A stretch of DNA of 50,223 nucleotides. Source: Bacteroidales bacterium (GTDB taxonomy: Bacteria; Bacteroidota; Bacteroidia; Bacteroidales; UBA3824). The DNA lies in contig JAFPYR010000016.1 in assembly GCA_017412115.1 (NCBI GenBank), positions 1 through 50,223 on the forward strand, read 5' to 3'. Position numbers and translations under genes: made by a program. Below are positions 33,963-42,364 of this stretch, in pieces. The notes below the pieces were generated by a model, which saw nothing but the letters and a program-made list of their open reading frames with translations, had not been told where the DNA came from and made no database searches. Each line of letters begins with the position of its first letter. Position 1 is the first letter of the stretch.

Positions 33963-35489
33963 ATGAAAGTGCGATTGAAAATAATTATGCTCGCTTGCTT
34001 GTTGGCTGGCGGTTCAATGCTGATTCAGTCATGCGGACCGAAAGTTTCGCAGCGCAGCGGTTCATCCTCAAAAACCGGATGGGGATACAACGACCCGAAA
34101 TGGGGCGGTTTTGAAGTTGCCGAATACGTTGAGCAAGATGCAGGTCCCGGTCTTGTACTCATAGAAGGCGGTACGTTCACCATGGGTAGCGTAGAGCAAG
34201 ACATTATGTACGATTGGAACTCTATGAGAAAACGTGTTACCGTATCATCTTTCTATATGGACGAAACAGAAATTTCAAACGTTGATTATAGAGAGTATTT
34301 GAACTGGGTATACAAAGTTTTCTTTGACGAATATCCTGAATTGTATTACAAAGCATTGCCCGATACTCTTTGTTGGCGCAGACGTTTGGCATTCAACGAA
34401 CCTTACGTTCAGTTTTATTTCCGTCACCCCGCCTACAACGACTATCCCGCAGTAGGTGTAAGTTGGGATCAAGCTATGGACTATTGCTTGTGGCGTACCG
34501 ACCGTGTTAATGAGAAAGCCCTCATCGACTACGGTGTTTTGGATTATGATGCAGAACAAAAAGGTTCTAACAACTTTAGTACCGAGGCTTACATTGCCGG
34601 CAAATACGAAGGACAAGTTAAGAAAAACATCACGACTCCGAGTTCTCCCGACGGACGTCCCGCTAAAATGGAAGACGGTATCATGCTTCCCTCTTACAGA
34701 CTTCCTACCGAGGCTGAATGGGAATATGCAGCATTGGCTCTTATCGGTAATTCAGAATCTTCACCCGAGCGTATCGTAAACCAAAGACTTTATCCTTGGA
34801 ACGGACACTATGTCCGCAACGACGAAAAAGCAAACCGCGGTCTTTTCCGTGCTAATATGCAAAGAGGCCGAGGCGACTTGATGGGTGTTGCAGGTTATCT
34901 CAACGATAATGCAGCTCCGACAGCTCCCGTTGACAGCTACTGGCCTAACGATTACGGTTTGTATTGTATGGCAGGTAACGTAAACGAATGGGTTTTGGAC
35001 GTTTACCGTGTATCCTCAAACCTTGAATTGGAAGAGTTCAACCCGTTCCGTGGTAACGTATTCCAAGTTCTTGCAACAGACGAAAACAACGAATACATTC
35101 AGAACGATACCACCGGACGTTTGGTTTACAGAAACATGACCGATGACGAAAGTAAAGACCGTATCAATTATCAACAAGCTGATAACATCAACTTCAGAGA
35201 CGGTGATAAACGTTCGTCTACTAACTATAACGATTGGCTTGGTGGTGAAACCGAAGACATAGGTTCTGAAAGAATGTATCACAACAAACATTCTGAAAAC
35301 AATGCAATGTCTTCTTTGGTAAACGATAGAGTAAGAGTTTACAAAGGAGGCGGTTGGAGAGACCGTGTTTACTGGATGGTTCCGGGCACAAGAAGATTCC
35401 TTCAACAAGATAAATGTAATGACGATTTAGGTTTCCGTTGCGCAATGATTCGTGTAGGTTCTCCCTCAGGCGTTAGCGGAAAGAAATAA
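33963..35489 (+). CDS. gldJ: GldJ-like gliding/type IX secretion lipoprotein (SUMF1 domain)
   Basis: A 508-residue outer-membrane lipoprotein: a signal peptide with lipobox LIQSC (lipidated Cys near residue 24), a Ser-rich linker, then a formylglycine-generating-enzyme-like (SUMF1) fold. The entry segment SKTGWGYNDPKWGGFEV, the stretch GPGLVLIEGGTFTMGS, and DETEISNVDYREYL resemble GldJ more than GldK. CMAGNVNEWVLDVYR near residue 339 and the C-terminal YKGGGWRDR and GFRCAMIRV complete the SUMF1 core. The family is structural, not catalytic. The PorK/L/M/N core genes are not next to it. It ends at the terminator 35532-35577. Confidence 0.82.
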   Translation: MKVRLKIIMLACLLAGGSMLIQSCGPKVSQRSGSSSKTGWGYNDPKWGGFEVAEYVEQDAGPGLVLIEGGTFTMGSVEQDIMYDWNSMRKRVTVSSFYMDETEISNVDYREYLNWVYKVFFDEYPELYYKALPDTLCWRRRLAFNEPYVQFYFRHPAYNDYPAVGVSWDQAMDYCLWRTDRVNEKALIDYGVLDYDAEQKGSNNFSTEAYIAGKYEGQVKKNITTPSSPDGRPAKMEDGIMLPSYRLPTEAEWEYAALALIGNSESSPERIVNQRLYPWNGHYVRNDEKANRGLFRANMQRGRGDLMGVAGYLNDNAAPTAPVDSYWPNDYGLYCMAGNVNEWVLDVYRVSSNLELEEFNPFRGNVFQVLATDENNEYIQNDTTGRLVYRNMTDDESKDRINYQQADNINFRDGDKRSSTNYNDWLGGETEDIGSERMYHNKHSENNAMSSLVNDRVRVYKGGGWRDRVYWMVPGTRRFLQQDKCNDDLGFRCAMIRVGSPSGVSGKK

Positions 35490-35531
35490 AAAAGTTTTTT
35501 TAACAAGCCATAATTTTACATTTTTAAAAGT

Positions 35532-35577
35532 ACCCCGTCAAAAATCTTTAAAAGAAGTTTGGCGGGGTTATTTTTTT
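35532..35577. terminator. intrinsic terminator between gldJ and PfkB kinase genes
   Basis: ACCCCGTCAAA (35532-35542) pairs with TTTGGCGGGGT (35558-35568), 11 bp with one G-U, loop 15 bases, then a T-tract. Both convergent genes probably use it. Confidence 0.82.
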
Positions 35578-35592
35578 CTCGTTTTTTCCTAT

Positions 35593-36507
35593 TTAAAACC
35601 TTTTGGCAATATAATTGGACTGACTCATGCAAACCTCTTGAGAGAGTTCAACGGCAAGCGAAATAATTTTTGAAACCGTTTGATTATCAATACCTAAAGC
35701 TAAAAGTTTTTTCGTAACATTTTCCCTGATAAGGGCAGCAACTATACCGGCATTAAAATTATCACCGGCTCCGATTGTGCTAACAGGTGTTATCTCAGGC
35801 ACCTTAAATCTCAAAACCTCACCTTTAAAAGAATACGAACAGCCGTTTTTACCTTTGGTATAAAACAAATGCGCATTAGGATTTATTTGACGAAGTTTTT
35901 CAAAAGTATCCTCATCGTTTTGCGTTGAAAAAATAAGCGAAAAATCCTCATCACTGCCTTTTACGATGTCAGAAAATTTGATGTTTTCGATTATATACGG
36001 CAAAACCTTCGGCAAATCCTTTAAGTGCGGTTTTCTGAAATTCGGGTCATAAACGATTATCGCATCATTGTTTTTGGCCAAAGTTAAAAGCCTTAAAACC
36101 GAACCTCTGATTTCAGGCATTATCCCGTAAAAAGACCCGAAAAGCAAAATATCGTTTTCCTTAAAATCAACATGGAAATTCGTCTGATTTTCAGAAGGTT
36201 TTTGCTTGTAAAACTCATACTGCGCATTGCCTTGAGAATCCAAAAAAGCTAATGCAATAGATGTTTTTTTGCCTTCATCGTTAATGATTTTTTGGGCTCT
36301 GACACCGTTTTGAGAAAGAAAATCCGCAATGACTTTTCCGATTAAATCATCACAAAAATCCGACAAAAAAACGGGACTGAGACCTAAACGTCCTAATGTT
36401 ACGGCAGAGTTCAAAACAGAGCCGCCCGGATTACCGGTTTTGGGCACGGAATCTTTAAAAATTATATCAAAAACCGTCTCGCCCGTTGAATAAATTGTTC
36501 TAATCAT
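35593..36507 (-). CDS. PfkB-family carbohydrate kinase (fructokinase-like)
   Basis: A cytoplasmic sugar kinase of 304 residues. The substrate-side N-terminus has GETVFDIIFKDS and NPGGSVLNSAVTLGRLG (the G-G motif), and the C-terminal PfkB signature is TIGAGDNFNAGIVAAL near residue 247 with the catalytic Asp in GAGD. The size and the initial residues suit fructokinases, but ribokinase- or 2-keto-3-deoxygluconate-type specificity cannot be excluded. It stands alone on the - strand between the GldJ-like and sigma-54 regulator genes. The ATG at 36507 has an A-rich leader. Confidence 0.87.
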   Translation of the reverse strand: MIRTIYSTGETVFDIIFKDSVPKTGNPGGSVLNSAVTLGRLGLSPVFLSDFCDDLIGKVIADFLSQNGVRAQKIINDEGKKTSIALAFLDSQGNAQYEFYKQKPSENQTNFHVDFKENDILLFGSFYGIMPEIRGSVLRLLTLAKNNDAIIVYDPNFRKPHLKDLPKVLPYIIENIKFSDIVKGSDEDFSLIFSTQNDEDTFEKLRQINPNAHLFYTKGKNGCSYSFKGEVLRFKVPEITPVSTIGAGDNFNAGIVAALIRENVTKKLLALGIDNQTVSKIISLAVELSQEVCMSQSNYIAKRF

Positions 36508-36543
36508 ATTCTAAAAATTTTTTTTTGAAAAATAATAATTTTT

Positions 36544-36576
36544 TTTGTGTTATTTACAATAAAAAATGTAAATTTG
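36544..36576 (+). promoter_or_regulatory. promoter of NtrC-like regulator gene
   Basis: TTTG at 36544-36547, a 21-base spacer, and TAAATTTG at 36569-36576. The ATG at 36604 is 27 bases downstream. Confidence 0.68.
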
Positions 36577-36603
36577 TGAAATATTTATTTAACTTTTAAG
36601 ACA

Positions 36604-37767
36604 ATGGCAAAAATACTCATTATAGACGATGAAAGGTCAATCAGAAATACATTAAAAGATATTTTAACGTATGAAGACCATAATGTAGATTTAGCGCAAG
36701 ACGGTTTTGAAGGCTTGGAGAAAATGGCAGCCGGAAAATACGATATTGTCCTCTGCGATATTAAAATGCCCAAAATGGACGGTTTGGAAGTATTGGAAAA
36801 AATAATGTCGAACTACTCCGATACTCCCGTAGTAATGATTTCAGGACACGGCACAGTAGATACCGCCGTAGAGGCTATCAAAAAAGGAGCATACGATTTC
36901 ATTGAAAAACCGCTTGACTTAAACAGACTTTTAGTTATAATAAAAAATGCCACAGAAAAAAAAGAACTCATCGCCGAGACGAAAGTTTTGAAACAGCGCA
37001 TCAACCGCAAATACGAAATGGTCGGCGAATCGGAGGCTATCCGTCATGTCAAAGAAATGATTGAAAGGGTTGCTCCTACCGATGCAAGAGTTTTGATTCA
37101 GGGTGAAAACGGTACGGGAAAAGAAATAGTTTCACGGTGGTTGCACGAAAAGAGTAACCGCGCAGGGGGACCTTTTATCGAAGTAAACTGTGCTGCAATT
37201 CCATCAGAACTTATTGAAAGTGAATTGTTCGGACACGAAAAAGGAGCTTTCACCTCAGCCATGAAACAACAAAAAGGCAAATTTGAGGCGGCTAACGGAG
37301 GAACAATATTTTTGGACGAAATAGGCGATATGAGTCTTGCCGCACAAGCAAAAGTTTTAAGAGTTTTGCAAGAAAACAAAATTTCAAGAGTCGGCTCTGA
37401 CAAAGAAATCAAAATTGACGTCCGTGTTATAGCCGCAACAAACAAAAACCTCAAAGACGAAATCATCGCAAACCGTTTCCGCGAAGACCTTTATCACAGA
37501 TTAAGCGTTATAATTATACACGTCCCGAGTCTTAACGAAAGATTGGAAGACATTCCGCTGCTTGTGGATTATTTCAACGAGCAGATTTCGGGCGAATATT
37601 ATACCTCGCCAAAAACTTTTACGAAAGATGCGATAGAAGAACTTCAGAAAATAAATTGGACGGGAAATATCCGTGAGTTCAGAAACGTTTTGGAACGTTT
37701 GATAATACTTTGCGGCAACGAAATTACGGGCAAGGATGTCCGCGATTATGCCTCTCCGATAAAATAA
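36604..37767 (+). CDS. NtrC-family sigma-54 response regulator lacking the DNA-binding domain
   Basis: 387 residues. The receiver domain (1-120) has LIIDDERSIRN, the phospho-acceptor Asp in IVLCDIKMPKMDGLEV near residue 54, and a Lys in FIEKPLDLNRLL. The AAA+ domain (about 140-365) has Walker A GENGTGKEIV, the sigma-54 contact loop GAFTSA (the consensus is GAFTGA), Walker B GGTIFLDEIGDM, and RxDLYHRLSV. The protein ends 25 residues after NIREFRNVLERL, so the Fis-type helix-turn-helix tail is absent. It may act from solution or with a partner. A promoter is at 36544; the DUF58 gene follows 13 bases later. Confidence 0.9.
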   Translation: MAKILIIDDERSIRNTLKDILTYEDHNVDLAQDGFEGLEKMAAGKYDIVLCDIKMPKMDGLEVLEKIMSNYSDTPVVMISGHGTVDTAVEAIKKGAYDFIEKPLDLNRLLVIIKNATEKKELIAETKVLKQRINRKYEMVGESEAIRHVKEMIERVAPTDARVLIQGENGTGKEIVSRWLHEKSNRAGGPFIEVNCAAIPSELIESELFGHEKGAFTSAMKQQKGKFEAANGGTIFLDEIGDMSLAAQAKVLRVLQENKISRVGSDKEIKIDVRVIAATNKNLKDEIIANRFREDLYHRLSVIIIHVPSLNERLEDIPLLVDYFNEQISGEYYTSPKTFTKDAIEELQKINWTGNIREFRNVLERLIILCGNEITGKDVRDYASPIK

Positions 37768-37780
37768 AAGTTTTTGATTA

Positions 37781-38695
37781 ATGTTAGAAAAATTATCCGA
37801 AATTTCCGATTTAAATAATTTGGAGTTCGTAGCGGCTCAAATTACGGAAGGTTTTATAACAGGACTTCATAAAAGTCCGTTTCACGGTTTTTCGTCAGAA
37901 TTCAACGAGCACAGCCTTTACAACAAGGGCGACAGCACCCGTCATATCGACTGGAAACTTTACGCAAGAACCGAAAAACTTTTCGTAAAGCATTATGAGG
38001 ACGAATCGAATTTAAGGTGTCATATTTTGATTGACACCTCTTCGAGTATGAAATATCCTCAAAATGCAAGATTCAACAAAATGGAATTTTCCGCAGTTTG
38101 TGCCGCTGCGATTATCAATTTGTTGAGGAAACAAAGGGATGCCGTTTCTCTGACATTATTCGACAAAAATATAGATTTTTCATCTCAGGCTAAAATTTCG
38201 ACCGTTCACGCCAAAATGTTGTTTTCCAAACTTCAAGAGGCTATAAAATCACGGGAAATAACGCCTGAGCCTGAAACGGGAAGTATTGCTGAATGTCTTC
38301 ATAGAATAGCCGAAAACATTCACCGCCGCAGTATGGTCTTGATTTTCAGCGATATGTTAGACACCTCAGACAAAGAGGATTTATTTTCAGGGCTTCAACA
38401 TTTAAGACACGCGAAACACGACGTAATATTGTTTCACGTTATGGACTCGCCTACCGAAGCGAATTTCAATTTTGAAAACCGCCCGCATAAATTTATTGAC
38501 ATGGAAACAGGAGCACAAATTGCGCTCAATCCGTTAGATTATAAAGAAATATACAGAAATTTGTCAGGAGATTTTCGCACGGAACTAAAAAACCGTTGCT
38601 CAATGTACAATATAGATTACGTTGAGGCTGACATTTCAAAGACATTTAAAGAAATCCTAATTCCATACCTAATAAAACGTGCTGTCTTGCATTAG
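37781..38695 (+). CDS. DUF58/von Willebrand A-like protein
   Basis: A 304-residue cytoplasmic protein. The N-terminal FHGFSSEFNEHSLYNKGDSTRHIDWKLYAR part holds the DUF58 core, with the D-x-R-x-I-D-W motif near residue 52; the following domain is von Willebrand A-like, with a metal-binding DTSSSM near residue 86. Members usually stand beside a MoxR ATPase and Bat proteins, which are not seen here; the neighbour is instead the NtrC-like regulator 13 bases upstream, suggesting co-expression. The role in Bacteroidota is unclear (stress tolerance or metal insertion has been proposed for the wider family). Confidence 0.83.
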   Translation: MLEKLSEISDLNNLEFVAAQITEGFITGLHKSPFHGFSSEFNEHSLYNKGDSTRHIDWKLYARTEKLFVKHYEDESNLRCHILIDTSSSMKYPQNARFNKMEFSAVCAAAIINLLRKQRDAVSLTLFDKNIDFSSQAKISTVHAKMLFSKLQEAIKSREITPEPETGSIAECLHRIAENIHRRSMVLIFSDMLDTSDKEDLFSGLQHLRHAKHDVILFHVMDSPTEANFNFENRPHKFIDMETGAQIALNPLDYKEIYRNLSGDFRTELKNRCSMYNIDYVEADISKTFKEILIPYLIKRAVLH

Positions 38696-38823
38696 TTTCT
38701 TGAAAGCCCCAGAAAAATCAATCAGAAAGAATACGGGGTACTGCTTGAAGAATTAATTAGTCACAGCGAAAAAAAATAATTTTTGCAAACGCTGTAACTT
38801 TTCAGCCCCTTTATTCGTCATAC

Positions 38824-38862
38824 TGTAAAAAAAATTTACAGTGAGTGTAAAATTTTTTTACA
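38824..38862. repeat. large near-perfect hairpin (17-bp arms)
   Basis: TGTAAAAAAAATTTACA (38824-38840), a five-base spacer, then TGTAAAATTTTTTTACA (38846-38862). Only one position mispairs. It lies in the 270-base gap between the DUF58 gene and the ABC transporter and may be a terminator or an operator; the arms are themselves nearly palindromic. Confidence 0.5.
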
Positions 38863-38922
38863 CTTTTACAAACTAACAAAAACACAAAGTATTAATAGTC
38901 AATCAATTATCATAATTGGTAT

Positions 38923-38940
38923 TAATTATGCATTACGCAT
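38923..38940 (+). repeat. TAATTATGCAT repeat element upstream of ABC transporter ATPase
   Basis: TAATTATGCATTACGCAT, a direct counterpart (17 of 18 bases) of 41006-41023. Both copies lie just upstream of a coding start in the exporter cluster (26 bases from the ATG here, 27 at the other). Confidence 0.5.
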
Positions 38941-38965
38941 AAAAAACTATGCATTAAAAAAAAAC

Positions 38966-39685
38966 ATGATACATCTGGAAAACATAAACAAGACTTACAA
39001 CGGAGCGCAACCTCTGCACGTGTTGAAAGGTATCAGTCTTGACATCAATGAAGGCGAATTCGTTTCGATTATGGGCTCGTCAGGGTCGGGAAAATCCACA
39101 CTTCTAAACATTCTTGGAATATTAGATAATTATGATTCAGGGATTTACGAGCTTGCAGGCGTTCCTATCAAAAACCTCTCTGAAACAAAGGCAGCTGTTT
39201 ACAGAAACAAAATGATTGGTTTTATTTTCCAATCATTCAACTTGATAGCGTTCAAAACTGCTGTTGAAAACGTTGAACTGCCGCTATATTATCAAGGTGT
39301 CAGCAAGAAAAAACGCCACACACTCGCCCTCGAATATCTCGACCGCCTCGGTCTGAAAGATTGGGCAGAGCATTATCCTAACGAACTTTCAGGCGGACAG
39401 CGGCAACGTGTGGCAATAGCCCGCGCTCTTATCACCAAGCCGCAAATAATTCTCGCTGACGAACCAACAGGCGCGTTAGACTCAAAAACTTCGGTTGAGG
39501 TAATGCAACTACTAAAATCCCTTAACACTGACCAAGGAATGACAATCGTTGTCGTAACACACGAAAGCGGCGTTGCTAACGAAACAAATAAAATTATCCA
39601 CATAAAGGACGGAATTATCGGCAAAATCGAAGAAAATCTCGATCATAATGCGTCTCCGTTCGGAATTAACGGCATGATGAAATGA
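38966..39685 (+). CDS. ABC exporter ATP-binding protein (MacB/LolD-type)
   Basis: A 239-residue ATPase. Walker [13 protein letters not shown] is at about residues 37-48, a Q-loop is in [10 protein letters not shown], the ABC signature [15 protein letters not shown] is near residue 142, Walker [13 protein letters not shown] is next, and the H-loop is in VVVTHESG. The LolD/MacB-type length and the downstream FtsX-like permeases indicate an energising subunit for a tripartite or lipoprotein-type exporter. Its stop overlaps the start of the first permease (ATGA), implying equal expression. Confidence 0.92.
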   Translation: MIHLENINKTYNGAQPLHVLKGISLDINEGEFVSIMGSSGSGKSTLLNILGILDNYDSGIYELAGVPIKNLSETKAAVYRNKMIGFIFQSFNLIAFKTAVENVELPLYYQGVSKKKRHTLALEYLDRLGLKDWAEHYPNELSGGQRQRVAIARALITKPQIILADEPTGALDSKTSVEVMQLLKSLNTDQGMTIVVVTHESGVANETNKIIHIKDGIIGKIEENLDHNASPFGINGMMK

Positions 39686-40935
39686 GAGATATTTTTGCAG
39701 AAATTTGGGCGACAACACGCAACAACAAACTGCGCACAATTCTTACGGGTTTTGCCGTAGCGTGGGGCATTTTTATGCTCATCACGCTCCTCGGCGCAGG
39801 CAACGGTCTCATCAACGGCATTATGAAACAATCGGAGGGTCGTTTTACCAACGCAATGATTGTCTATGGCGGTAGAACCTCGATTCCGTACAAAGGCTTG
39901 AAAGAAGGACGTTATATTCGTCTGAAAAACAGCGATATAGAAATCACTTCAAACGAGTTTGACGGCATAATTGACGAGGTTGGCGCAATGGCTTATCAAA
40001 ACGTTACTATCAGCAGCGGAGCAAATTATATCTCGACCGATCTCGCCGGAGTCTGGCCTAATCACAACAAAATCAACAAAGTAGAAATTCTTATGGGGCG
40101 TTTTATCAATAAAATTGACCTCGAACAGCAACGCAAAGTATTGATAATTAGCAACAAACAAGCAGAAGAACTCTGTCCGAAAAATTGGCGCGAAATTCTT
40201 GGAAAATATGTTAATGTCGGCTCGTTTGCATTTCGGGTTGTCGGAATTTTTAAGGACGATGAAAGCGGACGCTCTGACACATTTTCCTCATATTCAACAG
40301 TTCAGACGATTTTTAATCACGGCGACAATGCGGGACGAATAGAATTTACGTTTCACGGACTGCCCGATGAAAAAAGCAACGAGGAGTTTGAAAACATTTA
40401 CCGCACCCGTCTTAACGCTAATCATCAAGCCGCACCCGAAGATAAAAGTTCGTTTTGGCTTTGGAATCGTTTTACCGATAATCTCCAAATGCAAGACGGT
40501 ATGAATTTTATTAAAACTTTCCTTTGGATTGTGGGACTTTTTACGCTGCTTAGCGGAATAGTCGGTGTCAGCAATATTATGTTGATAACAGTTAAAGAGC
40601 GTACCCGTGAGTTTGGAATCAGAAAGGCTATCGGCGCAAAACCGTGGTCAATTCTCAAAATGATAATCATTGAAAGCGTGATAATTACAACGATCTTCGG
40701 TTATATCGGAATGGTACTCGGAGTAATTGGCACCGAGATTATGGACGCACAATTCGGACATTCCGATTATGACATGGGATGGGGCAGCGAATCAATTTTC
40801 GTCAATCCGTCGGTCGGTATTGACGTTTGCATCGAAGCAACCCTCGTTCTTATTATCGCCGGCACAATTGCTGGATTGATACCGTCAATCAGAGCTGCAA
40901 GAATCCGTCCGATTAACGCATTAAACAATGCATAA
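39682..40935 (+). CDS. ABC exporter permease (MacB/FtsX family), first
   Basis: A 417-residue permease with the FtsX/MacB layout: an N-terminal membrane helix after ATTRNNKLRTILTGFAVAWG, a periplasmic MacB-PCD domain from about 50 to 270, and three C-terminal helices with the conserved SGIVGVSNIMLITVKERTREFGIRKAIGAKP region that contacts the ATPase. It is a full-length copy and pairs with the ATPase at 38966, with which it overlaps by four bases. The companion permease at 41050 is similar in plan. The exported molecule cannot be inferred; drug or peptide efflux is typical. Confidence 0.91.
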   Translation: MRDIFAEIWATTRNNKLRTILTGFAVAWGIFMLITLLGAGNGLINGIMKQSEGRFTNAMIVYGGRTSIPYKGLKEGRYIRLKNSDIEITSNEFDGIIDEVGAMAYQNVTISSGANYISTDLAGVWPNHNKINKVEILMGRFINKIDLEQQRKVLIISNKQAEELCPKNWREILGKYVNVGSFAFRVVGIFKDDESGRSDTFSSYSTVQTIFNHGDNAGRIEFTFHGLPDEKSNEEFENIYRTRLNANHQAAPEDKSSFWLWNRFTDNLQMQDGMNFIKTFLWIVGLFTLLSGIVGVSNIMLITVKERTREFGIRKAIGAKPWSILKMIIIESVIITTIFGYIGMVLGVIGTEIMDAQFGHSDYDMGWGSESIFVNPSVGIDVCIEATLVLIIAGTIAGLIPSIRAARIRPINALNNA

Positions 40936-41005
40936 TCAATATGCATAGTAAAAGTTATATAATTAGTTGAATAATAACACCTTCATAATTGCATTTTGCG
41001 TAGTC

Positions 41006-41023
41006 TAATTATGCATTATGCAT
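41006..41023 (+). repeat. second TAATTATGCAT repeat element
   Basis: TAATTATGCATTATGCAT, 17 of 18 bases identical to 38923-38940, in the 114-base gap between the two permease genes. Further TGCATA-type words occur at about 40930-40945. Confidence 0.5.
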
Positions 41024-41049
41024 TGTGAAAATTATGAATTAAATAAATA

Positions 41050-42261
41050 ATGGAATTTGATTCTTTAACACGAAACAAAAGTAGGACATTCCTCACGGGA
41101 TTTGGTGTCTTTTGGGGTGTGTTCATGTTGGTAGGATTGTTAGGCGGAGGGCAGGGACTCAAAGAAAAACTCAACGGCAATTTTGCAGGGTTCGCCACCA
41201 ATTCGGCTATGATGTTTTCCTCCAATACCTCAAAGCCTTACAAAGGTTTCCGCAAAGGTCGTTGGTGGAGTATGGAACTTCCTGACATTCAGCGCGTCAA
41301 AAACAGCGTCCAAGAATTAGATATTGTAACGCCGATGTTGTTTTCTGGTAGCGGTTCAGCCGTTTTCAACGACCGTAAAGCTGATGTCGGAATCACCGGC
41401 AACACTCCCGATTACCGTTTTATCACCGGGCCTAAATTGCGGTTCGGACGTTACATCAACGAAGTTGACATACTTCAAAAACGCAAAGTCTGTGTTATCG
41501 GTAAAAAAACTTATCAGGAACTTTTTCCTGACGGTAGCAACCCTTGCGGACAGAGAATCCTTGTTAACGGCATTTATTACAAAATAGTTGGCGTTGATTG
41601 GAACGTTTCAAACGGCATTTCGTTCGGAAGTTCGCCGGGAACAAACATGATTGTCCCGATTACTGTTATGCAACAAATTATGCACCGCGGCAACCGTATT
41701 GACATGATTGCTGTCACCTGCAAAAAAGGCGTTGTTATGAGTGATATTATTCCCAAAATGCGTACAACGTTAGCCCGTGCTCATGCTTTTGACCCTACTG
41801 ATAATCAAGCGGTTGAAGTTTTTAACACCGAAGTTTTGTTTCAGATGATAGAAGGAATGTTCAAGGGTGTTAATATTCTGATAATCATGGTTGGAATCGG
41901 AACTTTACTTGCCGGTGCGATTGGTGTCAGCAATATTATGATGGTAACGGTAAAAGAACGGACAACGGAAATCGGTATCCGCCGCGCTATCGGTGCAACA
42001 CCGAAAGTGATTCTCTCGCAAATCATTGGTGAAAGTATTGTCCTGACGTTAGTTGCGGGAATGGGCGGGATAATTTTTGCGGTGCTGGTGCTTTCAGGTT
42101 TAGAAAGTATTCCGGCTGAAACTCCGTCGCATTTTCAAATCGGATTTTGGACGGCGATTGCAGCGGCTGCCGGCATAAGCGTTGTCGGTGTTTTGGCAGG
42201 ACTTGCACCCGCTATGCGTGCAATGGCAATCAAACCCGTAGACGCAATGCGGGAAGAATAA
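41050..42261 (+). CDS. ABC exporter permease (MacB/FtsX family), second
   Basis: A 403-residue permease paralogous to the first. The N-terminal section is shorter than usual (MEFDSLTRNKSRTFLTGFGV), beginning just before the first helix; an in-frame stop (41044-41046) lies directly upstream, so the usual extra cytoplasmic residues are missing. The periplasmic domain and the GAIGVSNIMMVTVKERTTEIGIRRAIGA region are complete. It probably forms a heterodimeric permease with the first. A stem-loop at 42266-42322 follows. Confidence 0.9.
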   Translation: MEFDSLTRNKSRTFLTGFGVFWGVFMLVGLLGGGQGLKEKLNGNFAGFATNSAMMFSSNTSKPYKGFRKGRWWSMELPDIQRVKNSVQELDIVTPMLFSGSGSAVFNDRKADVGITGNTPDYRFITGPKLRFGRYINEVDILQKRKVCVIGKKTYQELFPDGSNPCGQRILVNGIYYKIVGVDWNVSNGISFGSSPGTNMIVPITVMQQIMHRGNRIDMIAVTCKKGVVMSDIIPKMRTTLARAHAFDPTDNQAVEVFNTEVLFQMIEGMFKGVNILIIMVGIGTLLAGAIGVSNIMMVTVKERTTEIGIRRAIGATPKVILSQIIGESIVLTLVAGMGGIIFAVLVLSGLESIPAETPSHFQIGFWTAIAAAAGISVVGVLAGLAPAMRAMAIKPVDAMREE

Positions 42262-42265
42262 AATA

Positions 42266-42330
42266 ACTACGAAAAACGCTAAAAACACTAAAAATTTTCG
42301 TGCTTTTCGTGCTTTTCGTAGTAAAAAAAT
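42266..42330 (+). terminator. TACGAAAA hairpin, possible terminator after second permease
   Basis: ACTACGAAAA (42266-42275) pairs with TTTTCGTAGT (42313-42322), with internal direct repeats of TTTTCGTGC and a following A-rich stretch. There is no strong T-tract. It shares ACTACGAAAAACGCTAAA with the hairpin at 43486. Confidence 0.45.
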
Positions 42331-42364
42331 TAATTAGTAGTTAATTTTATAAACAATTATAAAA

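Noticed and set aside
41050..42261. 5' truncated pseudogene of the second permease
   Set aside because: The short N-terminus begins just before the first helix and all later domains are intact, so the protein is probably functional.
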